A stretch of 52,847 bases of DNA from Clostridiales bacterium (GCA_027318915.1 DAHVOH010000015.1:1-52847), one strand, 5' to 3'. Shown: positions 40,437 to 50,014, numbered from the stretch's first letter. Program-made: numbers and translations. The notes: a model not told the origin generated them from the sequence alone.

Positions 40437-41651
40437 TCAAGGCGGCGCCGGTGCGGTGCGGCTGCCGGAGGCGCGGGCCTGGGTCAACGCGGCGAGCAGA
40501 CCGGCCGCCCCCATCACCGCACCGGCCGCCGTCAGCACGGTGGCGGGGCCCACCGACCGATAGCCGGCGCCCACGGCCAACAGTCCCAGCAGGCCCATCA
40601 CCCCCATGATGAGACGCTGGAACGCGAACACGGAGCCTTGATCCGCCGCCGGCACCTCTCGGCCGATGTGGCTGTCGAGAGCCATGTGAATGATGGGGGA
40701 ACCCAGGCCCGCCAACAAGACGGCGGCGACGGCCCAAGCCAGGGTCGGCGCCTGGGCGAGGCCCACGAAGGCCAAGCCCGTCGCGGCCCACGCCAGGCCA
40801 TACCAGCGGCGCAGGCCCACGGCCGAGAACCGGCTCCCGAAGATGGTGAGCACGAGGGTGCTGACGCCGTAGACGGTGAGGATGAGTCCGTAGGTGGGCG
40901 CGCTTTGGTGCAGACGCTGCAAAACCAGCCAGGGCAGCCCGATGGTGAAGGCGGGCCACACGACATTGGCCAGGCCGCGGACGGCCAGCGCCGCCGCCAG
41001 CCAGCGGTCGTGGCGCAAGACCGCCCAACTGTCCCGGGCGCCCAACCGGCGTCCGGGGCCGGGAGCGGTCGCCTCCAGACGCCGCCACAACCACGCGGAC
41101 GCCAAAAGCCCGGCCGCGATGGCGGAGAGGGCGAGTGCCACGCGGTTGTCGGCCAGCAACAGGCCGCCGGCCACCGGCGCCAAGAGCCGGGGAACTCGGG
41201 AGGCCACCTCGTAATCACGCGCCGCACGCACCCGCAGGCTGCGGGGCGTGGCCTGCATCCACCAGGCTTGCCCGACGGGGACCGCGACGGCATTGGCCCA
41301 TCCCTCGGTGGCGCCGGCCGCAATGAGCAGCAGCACCTGGAGCCCGATGGCGGGTCGGAGTCCGATGCCCAGCGCGAGCAGCGCCACCACGCTTCCCAAG
41401 AGCCCGAGCCAGCCCGAAGATCGCCACCGCCCCAGCGATCGCTCCACGCCGACGATGCCGACGGCCACATGCGGCGCTTGATTGGCAATCAGCGCCAGGG
41501 CAGCCAGGAACGGCGAGTGCGAAAGGGCGAGCACACTCCACGTGAGAACGACCGAGAGGGCCAGATCGGCGCTGTAGAGGGCGCTGGTGCCCAGCAGGAA
41601 CGACGGCGCACCCACGGCGCGGGCGGAGGCCTTGGGATCCGGACGCGTCAT
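40437..41651 (-). CDS. MFS transporter
   Basis: A 404-residue major facilitator with about 12 helices, similar in layout to enterobactin exporter EntS-like or macrolide-efflux MFS proteins. Helices are interspersed with short basic loops such as WLWRRLEATAPGPGRRLGAR, which marks the centre between the two halves. PSFLLGTSALYSADLALSVV is helix 1. ATG 41651 was chosen because GGAGGG lies 7 nt upstream. A perfect 10-bp inverted repeat (41693-41720) is 42 nt upstream of the start. Substrate unknown; it converges on the acetoacetyl-CoA synthetase gene. Confidence 0.85.
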   Translation of the reverse strand: MTRPDPKASARAVGAPSFLLGTSALYSADLALSVVLTWSVLALSHSPFLAALALIANQAPHVAVGIVGVERSLGRWRSSGWLGLLGSVVALLALGIGLRPAIGLQVLLLIAAGATEGWANAVAVPVGQAWWMQATPRSLRVRAARDYEVASRVPRLLAPVAGGLLLADNRVALALSAIAAGLLASAWLWRRLEATAPGPGRRLGARDSWAVLRHDRWLAAALAVRGLANVVWPAFTIGLPWLVLQRLHQSAPTYGLILTVYGVSTLVLTIFGSRFSAVGLRRWYGLAWAATGLAFVGLAQAPTLAWAVAAVLLAGLGSPIIHMALDSHIGREVPAADQGSVFAFQRLIMGVMGLLGLLAVGAGYRSVGPATVLTAAGAVMGAAGLLAALTQARASGSRTAPAPP

Positions 41652-41692
41652 GGCCACACCCTCCATGGGGTCGGCGCCGGCTGCGGCGGCGA

Positions 41693-41720
41693 ATCAGGAC
41701 GCGGCGTTCAGCGTCCTGAT
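41693..41720. promoter_or_regulatory. perfect inverted repeat upstream of an MFS gene
   Basis: ATCAGGACGC (41693-41702), 8-nt loop, GCGTCCTGAT (41711-41720). Its position in the leader or promoter of the minus-strand MFS gene suggests an operator or an mRNA hairpin. The rest of 41652-41961 holds no recognisable gene. Confidence 0.45.
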
Positions 41721-41946
41721 GCCCGGGGCCCGAGATGGGCCTGCCGCCGGCGGTTCGCAATCGCCGACGACCCGATCATAGAAGGGCGCCGCGTCTATGA
41801 CAAGGTGGCGGTGCACGTCGACTGGGGTGAGGAAGGGGCGTCGGTGGGATCAGGGCGCGAAACATCGCGCGCGGCCGCGTGGCTCGGCCCCCGGGCACTC
41901 GTCGACGGCGAACCGGGTCGAAACCGACCCGACCCGGGCCCGTTCT

Positions 41947-41955
41947 TGATATCAT
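41947..41955 (+). promoter_or_regulatory. possible extended -10 promoter for a leaderless transcript
   Basis: TGATATCAT matches the extended -10 pattern T-G-n-T-A-T-n-n-T. The expected start of transcription is about 7 nt on, which coincides with the ATG at 41962. That gene has no ribosome binding site, so a leaderless mRNA is plausible. No -35 is seen. Confidence 0.4.
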
Positions 41956-41961
41956 GGCGAC

Positions 41962-42405
41962 ATGGCAACCGGAGGACGCCCGACCGATTCGCCCGCCGCC
42001 AAGCGCCGTCGTTTTCGCGCGGTATGGCGGCTCGTGTGGATGGTCTGCCTTGTCCTGGTGGTCGGTGGCGTCTACCTCAAGATTCGACACGCGCCGCCGG
42101 TGTTCCCGCCGGCCGCGTCGCTCCGGGCGGAGCGGGTGCAAGCGACGCCGTACACGGGAACGGTGCACGTCACGCCCGAAGAGGCCATGTCGGCCGCGCA
42201 AACCGACGGGCTGAGCGGCACCGCCATCTCCATTCAGCTGGTGCATCTCAAGGCCTTTGGTTATCGCGGATCGGCCTGGGAGGTGTCCGCGGTCGACGGA
42301 TCCTTTCCGACCCCGTCGGGACCGGTGCTGCACGGCCCCTGGGTGGTGCTGTTTTTCAGCCCGCGCACCGCACGTCTCATCGGCTGGATCCGTGTGAACA
42401 CATAG
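41962..42405 (+). CDS. hypothetical membrane-anchored protein
   Basis: Unrecognised 147-residue protein. A basic start (AAKRRRFRAVWR) precedes one hydrophobic segment LVWMVCLVLVVGGVYL, predicting an N-in anchor with the remaining 110 residues outside the membrane. The exterior part is beta-rich (GSAWEVSAVDGSFPTPSGPV, GPWVVLFFSPRTARLIGWIR) and lacks cysteines. No ribosome binding site precedes ATG 41962; an extended -10 box ends 6 nt before it. The rhamnosidase gene begins 82 nt downstream with its own ribosome binding site. Intact frame and typical codon use support a real gene. Confidence 0.65.
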   Translation: MATGGRPTDSPAAKRRRFRAVWRLVWMVCLVLVVGGVYLKIRHAPPVFPPAASLRAERVQATPYTGTVHVTPEEAMSAAQTDGLSGTAISIQLVHLKAFGYRGSAWEVSAVDGSFPTPSGPVLHGPWVVLFFSPRTARLIGWIRVNT

Positions 42406-42486
42406 CGCCCGCCGGCGCGGCCGTGGCCGGGCGGCGCCGGGGTCGACGCCGGTCGGCAGATTGAGAGAGAAGGAGACGACGCGAGC

Positions 42487-45189
42487 ATGGCGCGCGACAC
42501 CAGATTGTTTCCCTACGCCTTGACGGTCGAACATCGTGACAATCCGCTGGGCCTGGGCGAGTCAGCGCCGCGTTTGAGCTGGAAGGTGGGCGGATCGGGC
42601 CGGGATCGCCGACAATCGGCCTATCACGTGCGGGTGTGGGAGGTCAATGACGGTGACGAGGCGGCGAGGCGGCCTTTGTGGGACTCCGGTGCCGTGGCCG
42701 CGGACCATTCGGTCCTGATTCCGTATGCGGGCCCGCGTCTCGTCTCCCGCCAGCGCCTCATCTGGACCGTGCAGATACAGGACGAGCACGGGCGCTGGTC
42801 GCCCGAGAGCGAACCGGCACGGTTTGAAATGGGTCTTCTGGAGGCCACGGACTGGGCAGCGCACTGGGTCACGGCCGGGTCCCGTCCTGGCGCGCCGATC
42901 GGATTCGCGCCGCCGGCGGCGCGGGTTCTCAAGCCCCTTCCCTATCTGCGGACGGGTTTTGACGTTCCGGGCCGACCGCTTCGGGCCAGGCTCTATGTGA
43001 CCGCGCTCGGGGTGTACGAGCCCTGGCTGAACGGCCAGCGCATCGGTGCCCGCCGTCTGGCGCCCGGGTGGAGTGATTATCGCCGCCGCCTTCGGTATCA
43101 GACCTACGACGTCACGGATGCCGTACGGGTCGGAGAGAACCGTTTGGGTTTCATTCTGGGTGAGGGGTGGTATGCGGGCTACGTGGGCTTTGGAGCGCGG
43201 CGCCAGCATTACGGCCAGGAGCCGGCGCTGCTCGCGCAGTGCGAATTGGTCTACGCGGACGGCCGGCGCCAGGTGATTGGCACCGATGCCTCCTGGCAGA
43301 GCGCCAGCGGCCCCTGGCTGTACTCGGACCTTTTGATGGGCGAGGCGTACGACGCGCGCCGGGAACGTGAGGGATGGTGCGAGGCGGGCGGCCCGGCCGA
43401 CGGCTGGGAGCCGGTGCGGCCGATGCCCGCTCCGGCGGTTCCGATTACGGCGGAGCGGGCGGAGGGCGTCCAGGTGACGGAAGAGGTGCGCCCCCAGGCG
43501 GTCTGGTCGGTGGATGAGGATACCTGGCTCTATGATTTGGGTCGAAACCTGGTCGGCGTGGCGCGGCTTGAGGTGCAGGGCCCGCGGGGCACGCGCGTCC
43601 GCCTCCGCTTCGGGGAAATGCTGGATGCCGACGGCCGGCTGTATGTGGAAAACCTGCGGGCGGCTGCCGCGACCGACTTTTATATCCTGAAGGGTGGGGC
43701 TCAAGAGACGTTCAGCCCGCGTTTCACGTTCCACGGCTTTCGCTACGTGGAGGTCACCGGGTTCCCCGGACGCCCCACCCTCGAGACGCTGACGGTGCAG
43801 GTCATGGAGAGCGTGTGTCCGCCGACCGGCCGCCTGCTGACCTCGAGCCGGCTTGTCAACCGGCTGCAGCAAAACATTGTGGCCAGCCAACGGAGCAACT
43901 TTCTGGCCGTGCCCACCGATTGTCCACAGCGCGACGAACGCCTGGGCTGGCTCGGCGACGCCCAGGTGTTTTGCCGCACAGCCGCCTACAACCGGAACGT
44001 GGCCGCGTTCTTCACCGAATGGCTGGAAACCGTGGGGGACAGTCAATCGCCCGCCGGAGCCTTTCCGGACGTGGCCCCGCGCCTGGTCGACGAGGCCGAC
44101 GGAGCCCCCGGCTGGGGAGACGCCGGGGTGATCATTCCGTGGGTGCTTTACCAGATGTATGGCGATGTGGGACTGCTGGGCGATTGCTTTCCCCGGATGC
44201 GGGCCTGGGTGGAATACATCGCCGCCGCCAACCCCGACGGAATCTGGCGCGTGGCGCGGCACAACGACTTCGGCGACTGGTTGTCCGTCGGCGCCGATAC
44301 GCCCAAAGATCTCCTGGCCACCGCCTACTTTGCCGGCGATGCCCGCATTCTGGCCCAGGCCGCCCGGGTCTTGGACGATCCTGTCGCTGCCGACCGCTAC
44401 GACCGGCTCTATCGGCACATTCGCGAGGCCTTTCAAACCGCCTTCATCAAGCCGAGCGGCCGCATCCACGGTGAGACGCAGACGGGCTACCTCCTGGCCT
44501 TGGCGCTGGATCTGGTGCCGGTCCATCTGGCTCCGGCCGCCGTGACTCATTTGGCCGAGAATCTAGCCGCTCACGACGGTCTCTTGACGACCGGATTTCT
44601 GGGCGTCAGCCTGTTGGCTCCGGAGTTGAGCCGGTGGGGGCGGGACGACCTGGCGTACCAGCTGCTGCTGGAAACGCGGTTTCCGTCATGGGGCTACCCC
44701 ATTCGCCACGGCGCCACCACCATCTGGGAGCGGTGGGATGGATGGACCCGGGAGCGGGGATTCCAGACGCCCGAGATGAACTCGTTCAATCATTACGCGC
44801 TGGGATCGGTGGGGGAGTTCTTGTACCGGGAAGTGGCCGGCATCGACACTGATCCCGACGCGCCCGGATTTGCGCGCTGGCGGATTCGGCCCCATGTGCA
44901 TCCGGCTCTGGCTTGGGTGCGCGCCCGCTACGACTCCATCCGCGGGCCGGTGGGCGTGTCCTGGCGCCATACCCGTGACGGCGGCTACACGGTGAGCATC
45001 GAGGTGCCTCCCAACACCACGGCGCGCGTGGCGCTTCCTCTCGACGGCGGCCAGCGCGTGTGGGTGAGCAGCCGAGCGGGCCGCCGCGACGCGGGTTTCG
45101 AGCAGGAGCCGGGAGAACCGCGCTGGGCGGCGCGAGACGTGGGCTCGGGTCGTCACCGCTTCATCGTGGCGGCACCGACCACCGCTTGA
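42487..45189 (+). CDS. alpha-L-rhamnosidase (glycoside hydrolase family 78)
   Basis: A 900-residue inverting glycosidase that releases terminal alpha-L-rhamnose. Order: N-terminal fibronectin-like domain (LSWKVGGSGRDRRQSAYHVR), beta-sandwich with YVTALGVYEPWLNGQRIG, a jelly roll, then the (alpha/alpha)6 barrel. DCPQRDERLGWLGDAQVF starting at Asp478 holds the general acid Glu484, and TTIWERWDGW holds the probable base Glu748. The last 90 residues are the C-terminal beta-sandwich. There is no signal peptide, so it acts on imported oligosaccharides or glycosides. GAAGGAG lies 11 nt before ATG 42487. An alpha-galactosidase follows 90 nt later. Confidence 0.93.
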   Translation: MARDTRLFPYALTVEHRDNPLGLGESAPRLSWKVGGSGRDRRQSAYHVRVWEVNDGDEAARRPLWDSGAVAADHSVLIPYAGPRLVSRQRLIWTVQIQDEHGRWSPESEPARFEMGLLEATDWAAHWVTAGSRPGAPIGFAPPAARVLKPLPYLRTGFDVPGRPLRARLYVTALGVYEPWLNGQRIGARRLAPGWSDYRRRLRYQTYDVTDAVRVGENRLGFILGEGWYAGYVGFGARRQHYGQEPALLAQCELVYADGRRQVIGTDASWQSASGPWLYSDLLMGEAYDARREREGWCEAGGPADGWEPVRPMPAPAVPITAERAEGVQVTEEVRPQAVWSVDEDTWLYDLGRNLVGVARLEVQGPRGTRVRLRFGEMLDADGRLYVENLRAAAATDFYILKGGAQETFSPRFTFHGFRYVEVTGFPGRPTLETLTVQVMESVCPPTGRLLTSSRLVNRLQQNIVASQRSNFLAVPTDCPQRDERLGWLGDAQVFCRTAAYNRNVAAFFTEWLETVGDSQSPAGAFPDVAPRLVDEADGAPGWGDAGVIIPWVLYQMYGDVGLLGDCFPRMRAWVEYIAAANPDGIWRVARHNDFGDWLSVGADTPKDLLATAYFAGDARILAQAARVLDDPVAADRYDRLYRHIREAFQTAFIKPSGRIHGETQTGYLLALALDLVPVHLAPAAVTHLAENLAAHDGLLTTGFLGVSLLAPELSRWGRDDLAYQLLLETRFPSWGYPIRHGATTIWERWDGWTRERGFQTPEMNSFNHYALGSVGEFLYREVAGIDTDPDAPGFARWRIRPHVHPALAWVRARYDSIRGPVGVSWRHTRDGGYTVSIEVPPNTTARVALPLDGGQRVWVSSRAGRRDAGFEQEPGEPRWAARDVGSGRHRFIVAAPTTA

Positions 45190-45279
45190 GGGCCGTGAGC
45201 GGCCTCAGGGTCCCGGCCGCGTGGCGATCCGGCGGCGAGCCGTCAGACCGCCCGCATCAGAGACAGGAGGAGCAAGAGT

Positions 45280-46467
45280 GTGAGCATAGACGCCTCGCTG
45301 GTGGCAACCCCCCCGATGGGTTTCAACACGTGGAACCGGTTCGGGCTGGAGATTGACGAACGCTTGGTGCGGGAAACCATCGAAGCGCTGGTGGAGGGGG
45401 GACTGCGCGATGCCGGGTATCGGTATGTCAACCTCGACGACGGCTGGATGGCTCCCGAACGTGACCGTCACGGGCGCCTGACTCCGGACCCCAAGCGGTT
45501 TCCGAACGGCATCGCGGCGCTGGCGGAGGAAGCGCATCGGGCCGGCCTCAAATTGGGGCTGTATTCCGACTGCGGCACCAGAACCTGCGGCGGGCTGCCG
45601 GCCAGTTACGGCCATGAGCGCGACGACGCCGAGACTCTGGTGGCGTGGGGCATCGACTACTTGAAGCAGGACTGGTGCCATGTGCCCTTCGAGGATTTTC
45701 CCGGCCGCAGTGAGGCCGAGGTGGCGGAAGTGCTCTATGGGCGCATCTCCGATGCCCTGGTGGCCACCGGTCACCCCGTGGTTCTTTCGATGTGCTGCTG
45801 GGGCCATGGATATCCCTGGGAGTGGGCGCGCGGGGTGGCCCACCTCTGGCGCACGACCGGTGACATTGCCGACGTGTTTTCGAGTGCCGACCGGGAATTC
45901 CGCGGGGACATGGTGGGCATCTTTCACCGCAACGTGGTGCTGGCGGACTTTGCCGGCCCCGGCGGGTTCAATGATCCGGACATGCTGGAAGTGGGCAACG
46001 GCGGGATGTCGGCGGTAGAGTACCAAAGCCATTTTGCACTCTGGTGCCTGATGGCGGCTCCGCTGCTCATCGGCACCGACGTCCGTTCCCTGAGCCCGGA
46101 GACAGCCGCGCTCCTGAAGAACCGGGCATTGATTGCCGTCAATCAAGATCCGCTGGGGAGGCAGGCTCGTCTGGTGCAATCGCACCGGGGCGTGCACGTG
46201 CTGGTCAAACCGTTGGCCGGCGGGGACGCGGCGGTGGGCGTGTTCAACGAGCGTGACCGGCCGGGCTCCGTCACGGTCCGGTGGCGAGATCTGCTGGACA
46301 ACCCGGAAGCCGGGTTATGGGCGCGCGATCTGTGGACCGGTGCGGAGCGGCGGGTCGTGGGCGCGGAGGTTGTGCAGACGCCTCCCCACGCCACGCGGCT
46401 GTACCGCCTCCGACCTGCCGGCGTGGCGGCCGGGACTGCCTTGGGCCAGGAACAGACCACCCCGTAA
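45280..46467 (+). CDS. alpha-galactosidase (glycoside hydrolase family 27)
   Basis: A 395-residue retaining glycosidase removing terminal alpha-galactose (or beta-L-arabinopyranose in some relatives). TPPMGFNTWNRFG and YVNLDDGWMAP are the family 27 entrance motifs. YLKQDWC holds the nucleophile Asp131, and LWRTTGDIADVF the acid/base near Asp195. FNDPDMLEVGNGGM is another conserved block. The C-terminal domain is a beta sandwich. No signal peptide, hence cytosolic. GTG 45280 follows GGAGGAG. It is co-oriented with the rhamnosidase upstream and the BNR protein 103 nt downstream, forming a probable sugar-catabolic operon. Confidence 0.93.
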   Translation: MSIDASLVATPPMGFNTWNRFGLEIDERLVRETIEALVEGGLRDAGYRYVNLDDGWMAPERDRHGRLTPDPKRFPNGIAALAEEAHRAGLKLGLYSDCGTRTCGGLPASYGHERDDAETLVAWGIDYLKQDWCHVPFEDFPGRSEAEVAEVLYGRISDALVATGHPVVLSMCCWGHGYPWEWARGVAHLWRTTGDIADVFSSADREFRGDMVGIFHRNVVLADFAGPGGFNDPDMLEVGNGGMSAVEYQSHFALWCLMAAPLLIGTDVRSLSPETAALLKNRALIAVNQDPLGRQARLVQSHRGVHVLVKPLAGGDAAVGVFNERDRPGSVTVRWRDLLDNPEAGLWARDLWTGAERRVVGAEVVQTPPHATRLYRLRPAGVAAGTALGQEQTTP

Positions 46468-46570
46468 CCGGCCCGCGCGGCGTGAGCGGAGGACCGGCAG
46501 GACGACCTTTCCACGACCGCGAAAGAGTGAGGGCACGACGAGTCGGACGACGCTGAGGGAGGACGGGGTC

Positions 46571-49500
46571 ATGCTGGCAGGGTTGCAGTGGCGATTGCTG
46601 GGACCGCACCGCGGTGGACGCGTGGCGGCGGTGGCGGGAGATCCCGGCAATCCGATGGTCTTTTATTTCGGCGCGGCAGCGGGTGGGGTGTTCAAGACCG
46701 ATGATGCCGGCATCACGTGGAAAAACGTGTCGGACGGCTATTTTCGGACCGCGTCCGTTGGCGCCCTGGCGGTGGCCGCGTCCGATCCGCAGGTGGTGTA
46801 CGCGGGCATGGGTGAGGCGTGCATCCGCGGCAATGTGTCGTACGGCGACGGCGTGTGGCGGTCGGACGACGGCGGCGAGTCCTGGCGCCATCTCGGATTG
46901 GCCGACACCCGGCACATCGCGCGGGTGCGGGTGCATCCCACCAATCCGGACTGGGTGTATGTGGCCGCCTTGGGCCACGCGTTCGGACCCCATCCGGCGC
47001 GAGGGGTGTTCCGAAGCCATGACGGCGGCCGCCACTGGGACAAAGTCCTCTATCGCAACGAAGACGCGGGCGCGATCGATCTGATCCTGGATCCGCACAA
47101 CCCCCGCATTTTGTATGCGGCGTTTTGGGATGCACGCCGTTACCCGTGGACACTTCGCAGCGGCGGGCCGGGCAGCGGACTCTTCAAAACCACGGACGGC
47201 GGGGACACCTGGAACGAACTGACTGACCGTCGAGGGCTTCCGACCGGCGTGAAGGGACGCATCGGCGTCGCGTGCTCGCCTGCCCGGCCCGGGCGGGTCT
47301 GGGCCGTCATCGAGGCGGAAGACGGAGGCCTCTTTCGCTCCGACAACGGCGGCGCCAGCTGGACGCGCGTGAGCGACAATCCCGATCTGCGGCAGCGGCC
47401 CTGGTATTACATGCATATCTTCGCGGACCCGGTAGACCCCGAAACCGTCTACGTCCTCAACCTGGGCGTGTGGGTCTCGCATGACGGCGGCCATCACTTC
47501 CAGGAAGTGCCCAACCCTTACGGGGACAACCACGACCTGTGGATTGACCCCCACCACCCGGCCCGCAAGATTCTCGGCAATGACGGCGGCGCCATGGTGA
47601 CCTTGAACGATGGGCTGACCTGGTCCAGCATCTACAATCAGCCCACGGCCCAGTTCTATCATGTCATCACCGACAGCCAGGACCCCTATCGCGTCTACGG
47701 GGCGCAGCAGGACAACAGCACCCTGTCCGTGCCCAGCTATTCCGACGCGGGAAACATCACCATGGGTGACTGCTACCAGGTGGGGGGCGGGGAGAGCGGC
47801 TACATCGCGGTCCGGCCCGACGTCCCCGCTGTCGTCTACGCCGGCAGCTATGCATCCCGCATGACCCGCTACGATCATCGCAGCGGCCAGCAGACGGACA
47901 TCACGGTGTGGCCCGAGGATCCCATCGGATATGGGGCCGGCGCTCTCCGCTACCGCTTTCAGTGGACGTTTCCCATCGTGCTGTCGCCGCACCATCCGGA
48001 CGTGCTCTACGCCGCCGGCAATGTCCTCTTCCGGTCGCATGACGGCGGGCAGAGTTGGAGTCCGGCCAGTCCGGACTTGACTCGGGCGGATCCGAAGACC
48101 CTGGAGTCGTCCGGGGGTCCCATCACCCAGGACAATGTCAGCACCGAGTACTACGCCACCATCTTCGCCTTCGCGGAATCGCCGGTGACGCCCGGCCTGC
48201 TGTGGGCGGGATCCGACGACGGTCTGGTGCATGTGTCGCGCGACACCGGGGCCACTTGGGAGGCGGTGACGCCTCCCGATCTCCCGGAGTGGGCGCTCAT
48301 CAGCATCATCGAACCGTCGCCGCACGATCCGAGGAAGGCGTACCTGGCCGCCACGCGCTACAAACTCGATGACCCGGCGCCCTACCTGTACCGCACCGAG
48401 GACTATGGCCACACCTGGCAGCGCATCACGGACGGCATCCCTGGCGACGACTACACGCGAGTCATTCGCGAGGATCCGGCCCGGCCCGGCCTGCTGTATG
48501 CCGGCACGGAAACCGGGCTTTATGTCTCCTGGGACGAGGGCGCGCACTGGGAGCGGCTGACCGGCAATCTCCCGGTGGTGCCCATCCATGACCTGACCGT
48601 TCATGGCAGCGACTTGGTCGTGGCCACACACGGGCGGGCATTTTGGGTTCTCGACGATCTGACGGCGGTGCGAGCGTGGCCGGCGGAGGTTCAGGCAGCG
48701 CCGTTATACCTCGCACCGCCACGTCCGGCCATCCGCCGCCCGGCCGCGTGGACGCCGTCGGGTGAGCCCGGACAGCGCATCTACGTGGGGGCGACCGTGG
48801 GTCAAGCCGTGGCCGAGGTGCATGAGACGGAGCAGGGTCAAAAGACCCTGGTGCTGCTGACAGCCGGCGCCAATGCCCCTCAGGGCGTGGTGGTCCGCTA
48901 TCATCTGGCGGCGGCGGCCCAGCTGGTCACGGTGGGCTTCTACGATGCGCAGGATCGGTTGATTCGGGAGTTCTCGAGTCGGGACGCCGAGGACACGGGA
49001 CCCCGGCCGCCGGTTGCGGCGGGTCTGCATCAATGGATCTGGGACATGCGCTATCCGGACGCGGTCAAGCTGGATGACAGCGCGCTGTCACCGTATTGGG
49101 GAGGGAGCGTCGCCGGGCCGGTCGCGGTGCCCGGACGATATCGGGTGCGCGTTCAGGCCGATGACGAGCACCGGGAGGCGCCGTTCGAGATTCGCCCGGA
49201 CCCGCGGGTCGTCGCTTCGCCGGAGGACCTGCAGGCGCAGTTCGACCTGCTGCTGGCTATCCGCGACAAGTTGAGCGCCGTGCACGAGACCGTCCGGCAA
49301 AGTCGCCGGCTGTGCGAGCGCGTGGAAGCTTGGCTGGAGCCGGCCAAGCAGGCCGGCCGCGACGACCTGGCCGCCGCGCTCTCCGCTTTTGTCGACCAGC
49401 TCAAACAGGGCGCGGGCGCGTTGGCGGAGGCGCGGGGCAAGAGTCGGGCCGATTCGTTCAACTACCCCCCGCAAGTGAACAGTAAGCTGGCGTCGCTGCA

Positions 49501-49678
49501 ATCGACGGTCGCGTATGGGGATGGACGTCCCCCGGCCCAGTGCGGGGCGGTCTTCGCTCACTTGGCGGCCGAGGCCGATCGCGGGATCGCGCATCTGGTC
49601 CAGCTGATGGAGGAAGGAACGCGGGATCTCAACCGGCAGCTCAGAGAATCTGGGCTCGATCCGTTGCCCATGGCTTAA
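46571..49678 (+). CDS. BNR/sortilin-like beta-propeller protein (second copy)
   Basis: A 1035-residue paralogue of the protein at 6758-9901. The two share many identical runs, for example GSDDGL and PPDLPEWALI, QPTAQFYHV and GAQQDNSTLSVPS, and the same order of Asp boxes (KTDDAGITW, RSDDGGESW, RSHDGGRHW, KTTDGGDTW, RSDNGGASW, RSHDGGQSW). The C-terminal 150 residues are helical, starting near SPEDLQAQFDLLLAIRDKLS. No signal peptide. ATG 46571 was chosen as the copy-matched start with GGGAGGACGG upstream; the open frame back to 46133 overlaps the galactosidase and is not coding. Placement after two glycosidases hints at glycan binding or hydrolysis, but no catalytic site is recognised. Confidence 0.8.
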   Translation: MLAGLQWRLLGPHRGGRVAAVAGDPGNPMVFYFGAAAGGVFKTDDAGITWKNVSDGYFRTASVGALAVAASDPQVVYAGMGEACIRGNVSYGDGVWRSDDGGESWRHLGLADTRHIARVRVHPTNPDWVYVAALGHAFGPHPARGVFRSHDGGRHWDKVLYRNEDAGAIDLILDPHNPRILYAAFWDARRYPWTLRSGGPGSGLFKTTDGGDTWNELTDRRGLPTGVKGRIGVACSPARPGRVWAVIEAEDGGLFRSDNGGASWTRVSDNPDLRQRPWYYMHIFADPVDPETVYVLNLGVWVSHDGGHHFQEVPNPYGDNHDLWIDPHHPARKILGNDGGAMVTLNDGLTWSSIYNQPTAQFYHVITDSQDPYRVYGAQQDNSTLSVPSYSDAGNITMGDCYQVGGGESGYIAVRPDVPAVVYAGSYASRMTRYDHRSGQQTDITVWPEDPIGYGAGALRYRFQWTFPIVLSPHHPDVLYAAGNVLFRSHDGGQSWSPASPDLTRADPKTLESSGGPITQDNVSTEYYATIFAFAESPVTPGLLWAGSDDGLVHVSRDTGATWEAVTPPDLPEWALISIIEPSPHDPRKAYLAATRYKLDDPAPYLYRTEDYGHTWQRITDGIPGDDYTRVIREDPARPGLLYAGTETGLYVSWDEGAHWERLTGNLPVVPIHDLTVHGSDLVVATHGRAFWVLDDLTAVRAWPAEVQAAPLYLAPPRPAIRRPAAWTPSGEPGQRIYVGATVGQAVAEVHETEQGQKTLVLLTAGANAPQGVVVRYHLAAAAQLVTVGFYDAQDRLIREFSSRDAEDTGPRPPVAAGLHQWIWDMRYPDAVKLDDSALSPYWGGSVAGPVAVPGRYRVRVQADDEHREAPFEIRPDPRVVASPEDLQAQFDLLLAIRDKLSAVHETVRQSRRLCERVEAWLEPAKQAGRDDLAAALSAFVDQLKQGAGALAEARGKSRADSFNYPPQVNSKLASLQSTVAYGDGRPPAQCGAVFAHLAAEADRGIAHLVQLMEEGTRDLNRQLRESGLDPLPMA

Positions 49679-50014
49679 TCCGCCAAGGAGCGCGGCGCGC
49701 CCCGCTCGATGCGCAAGCCCGGGAGCGTTGGTTGCGCGGCGCCGGGCGGAGACGGCCGGGGATACGCCGGGGTGGGCGGGTGCGAGCGTCCGCGCCACCC
49801 CGGTACCCGATTCCGGACGGTTCGACATAGCGCGCGCAGGGCGGGACGGTGTGCCGGGGCAGATGGCCAGACCGGCCTCTGTCCCGTCTGCGGTGAGCGA
49901 GGGCGGCCGGGAAACCGCCGACTGTCACCCGGGGAAGACGTCCTTTGCGCCGGCGGCGGATTGCCGCCGGGCACGCCGGGGACTGGCTCGGGGCGGTGGG
50001 GTCCGCCGGGGCCG
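49679..50014. other. intergenic region between convergent genes
   Basis: No gene. GC-rich text with short Arg/Pro-rich frames only, lying between the convergent BNR and DsrE genes. No strong terminator hairpin was found. Confidence 0.4.

Noticed and set aside
42562..44550. A 662-codon minus-strand frame opposite the rhamnosidase
   Set aside because: Antisense shadow; the plus strand has the complete GH78 motif set.
46271..48631. A 786-codon minus-strand open frame opposite the second BNR gene
   Set aside because: Same cause; the plus strand carries repeated Asp boxes and a matching paralogue.
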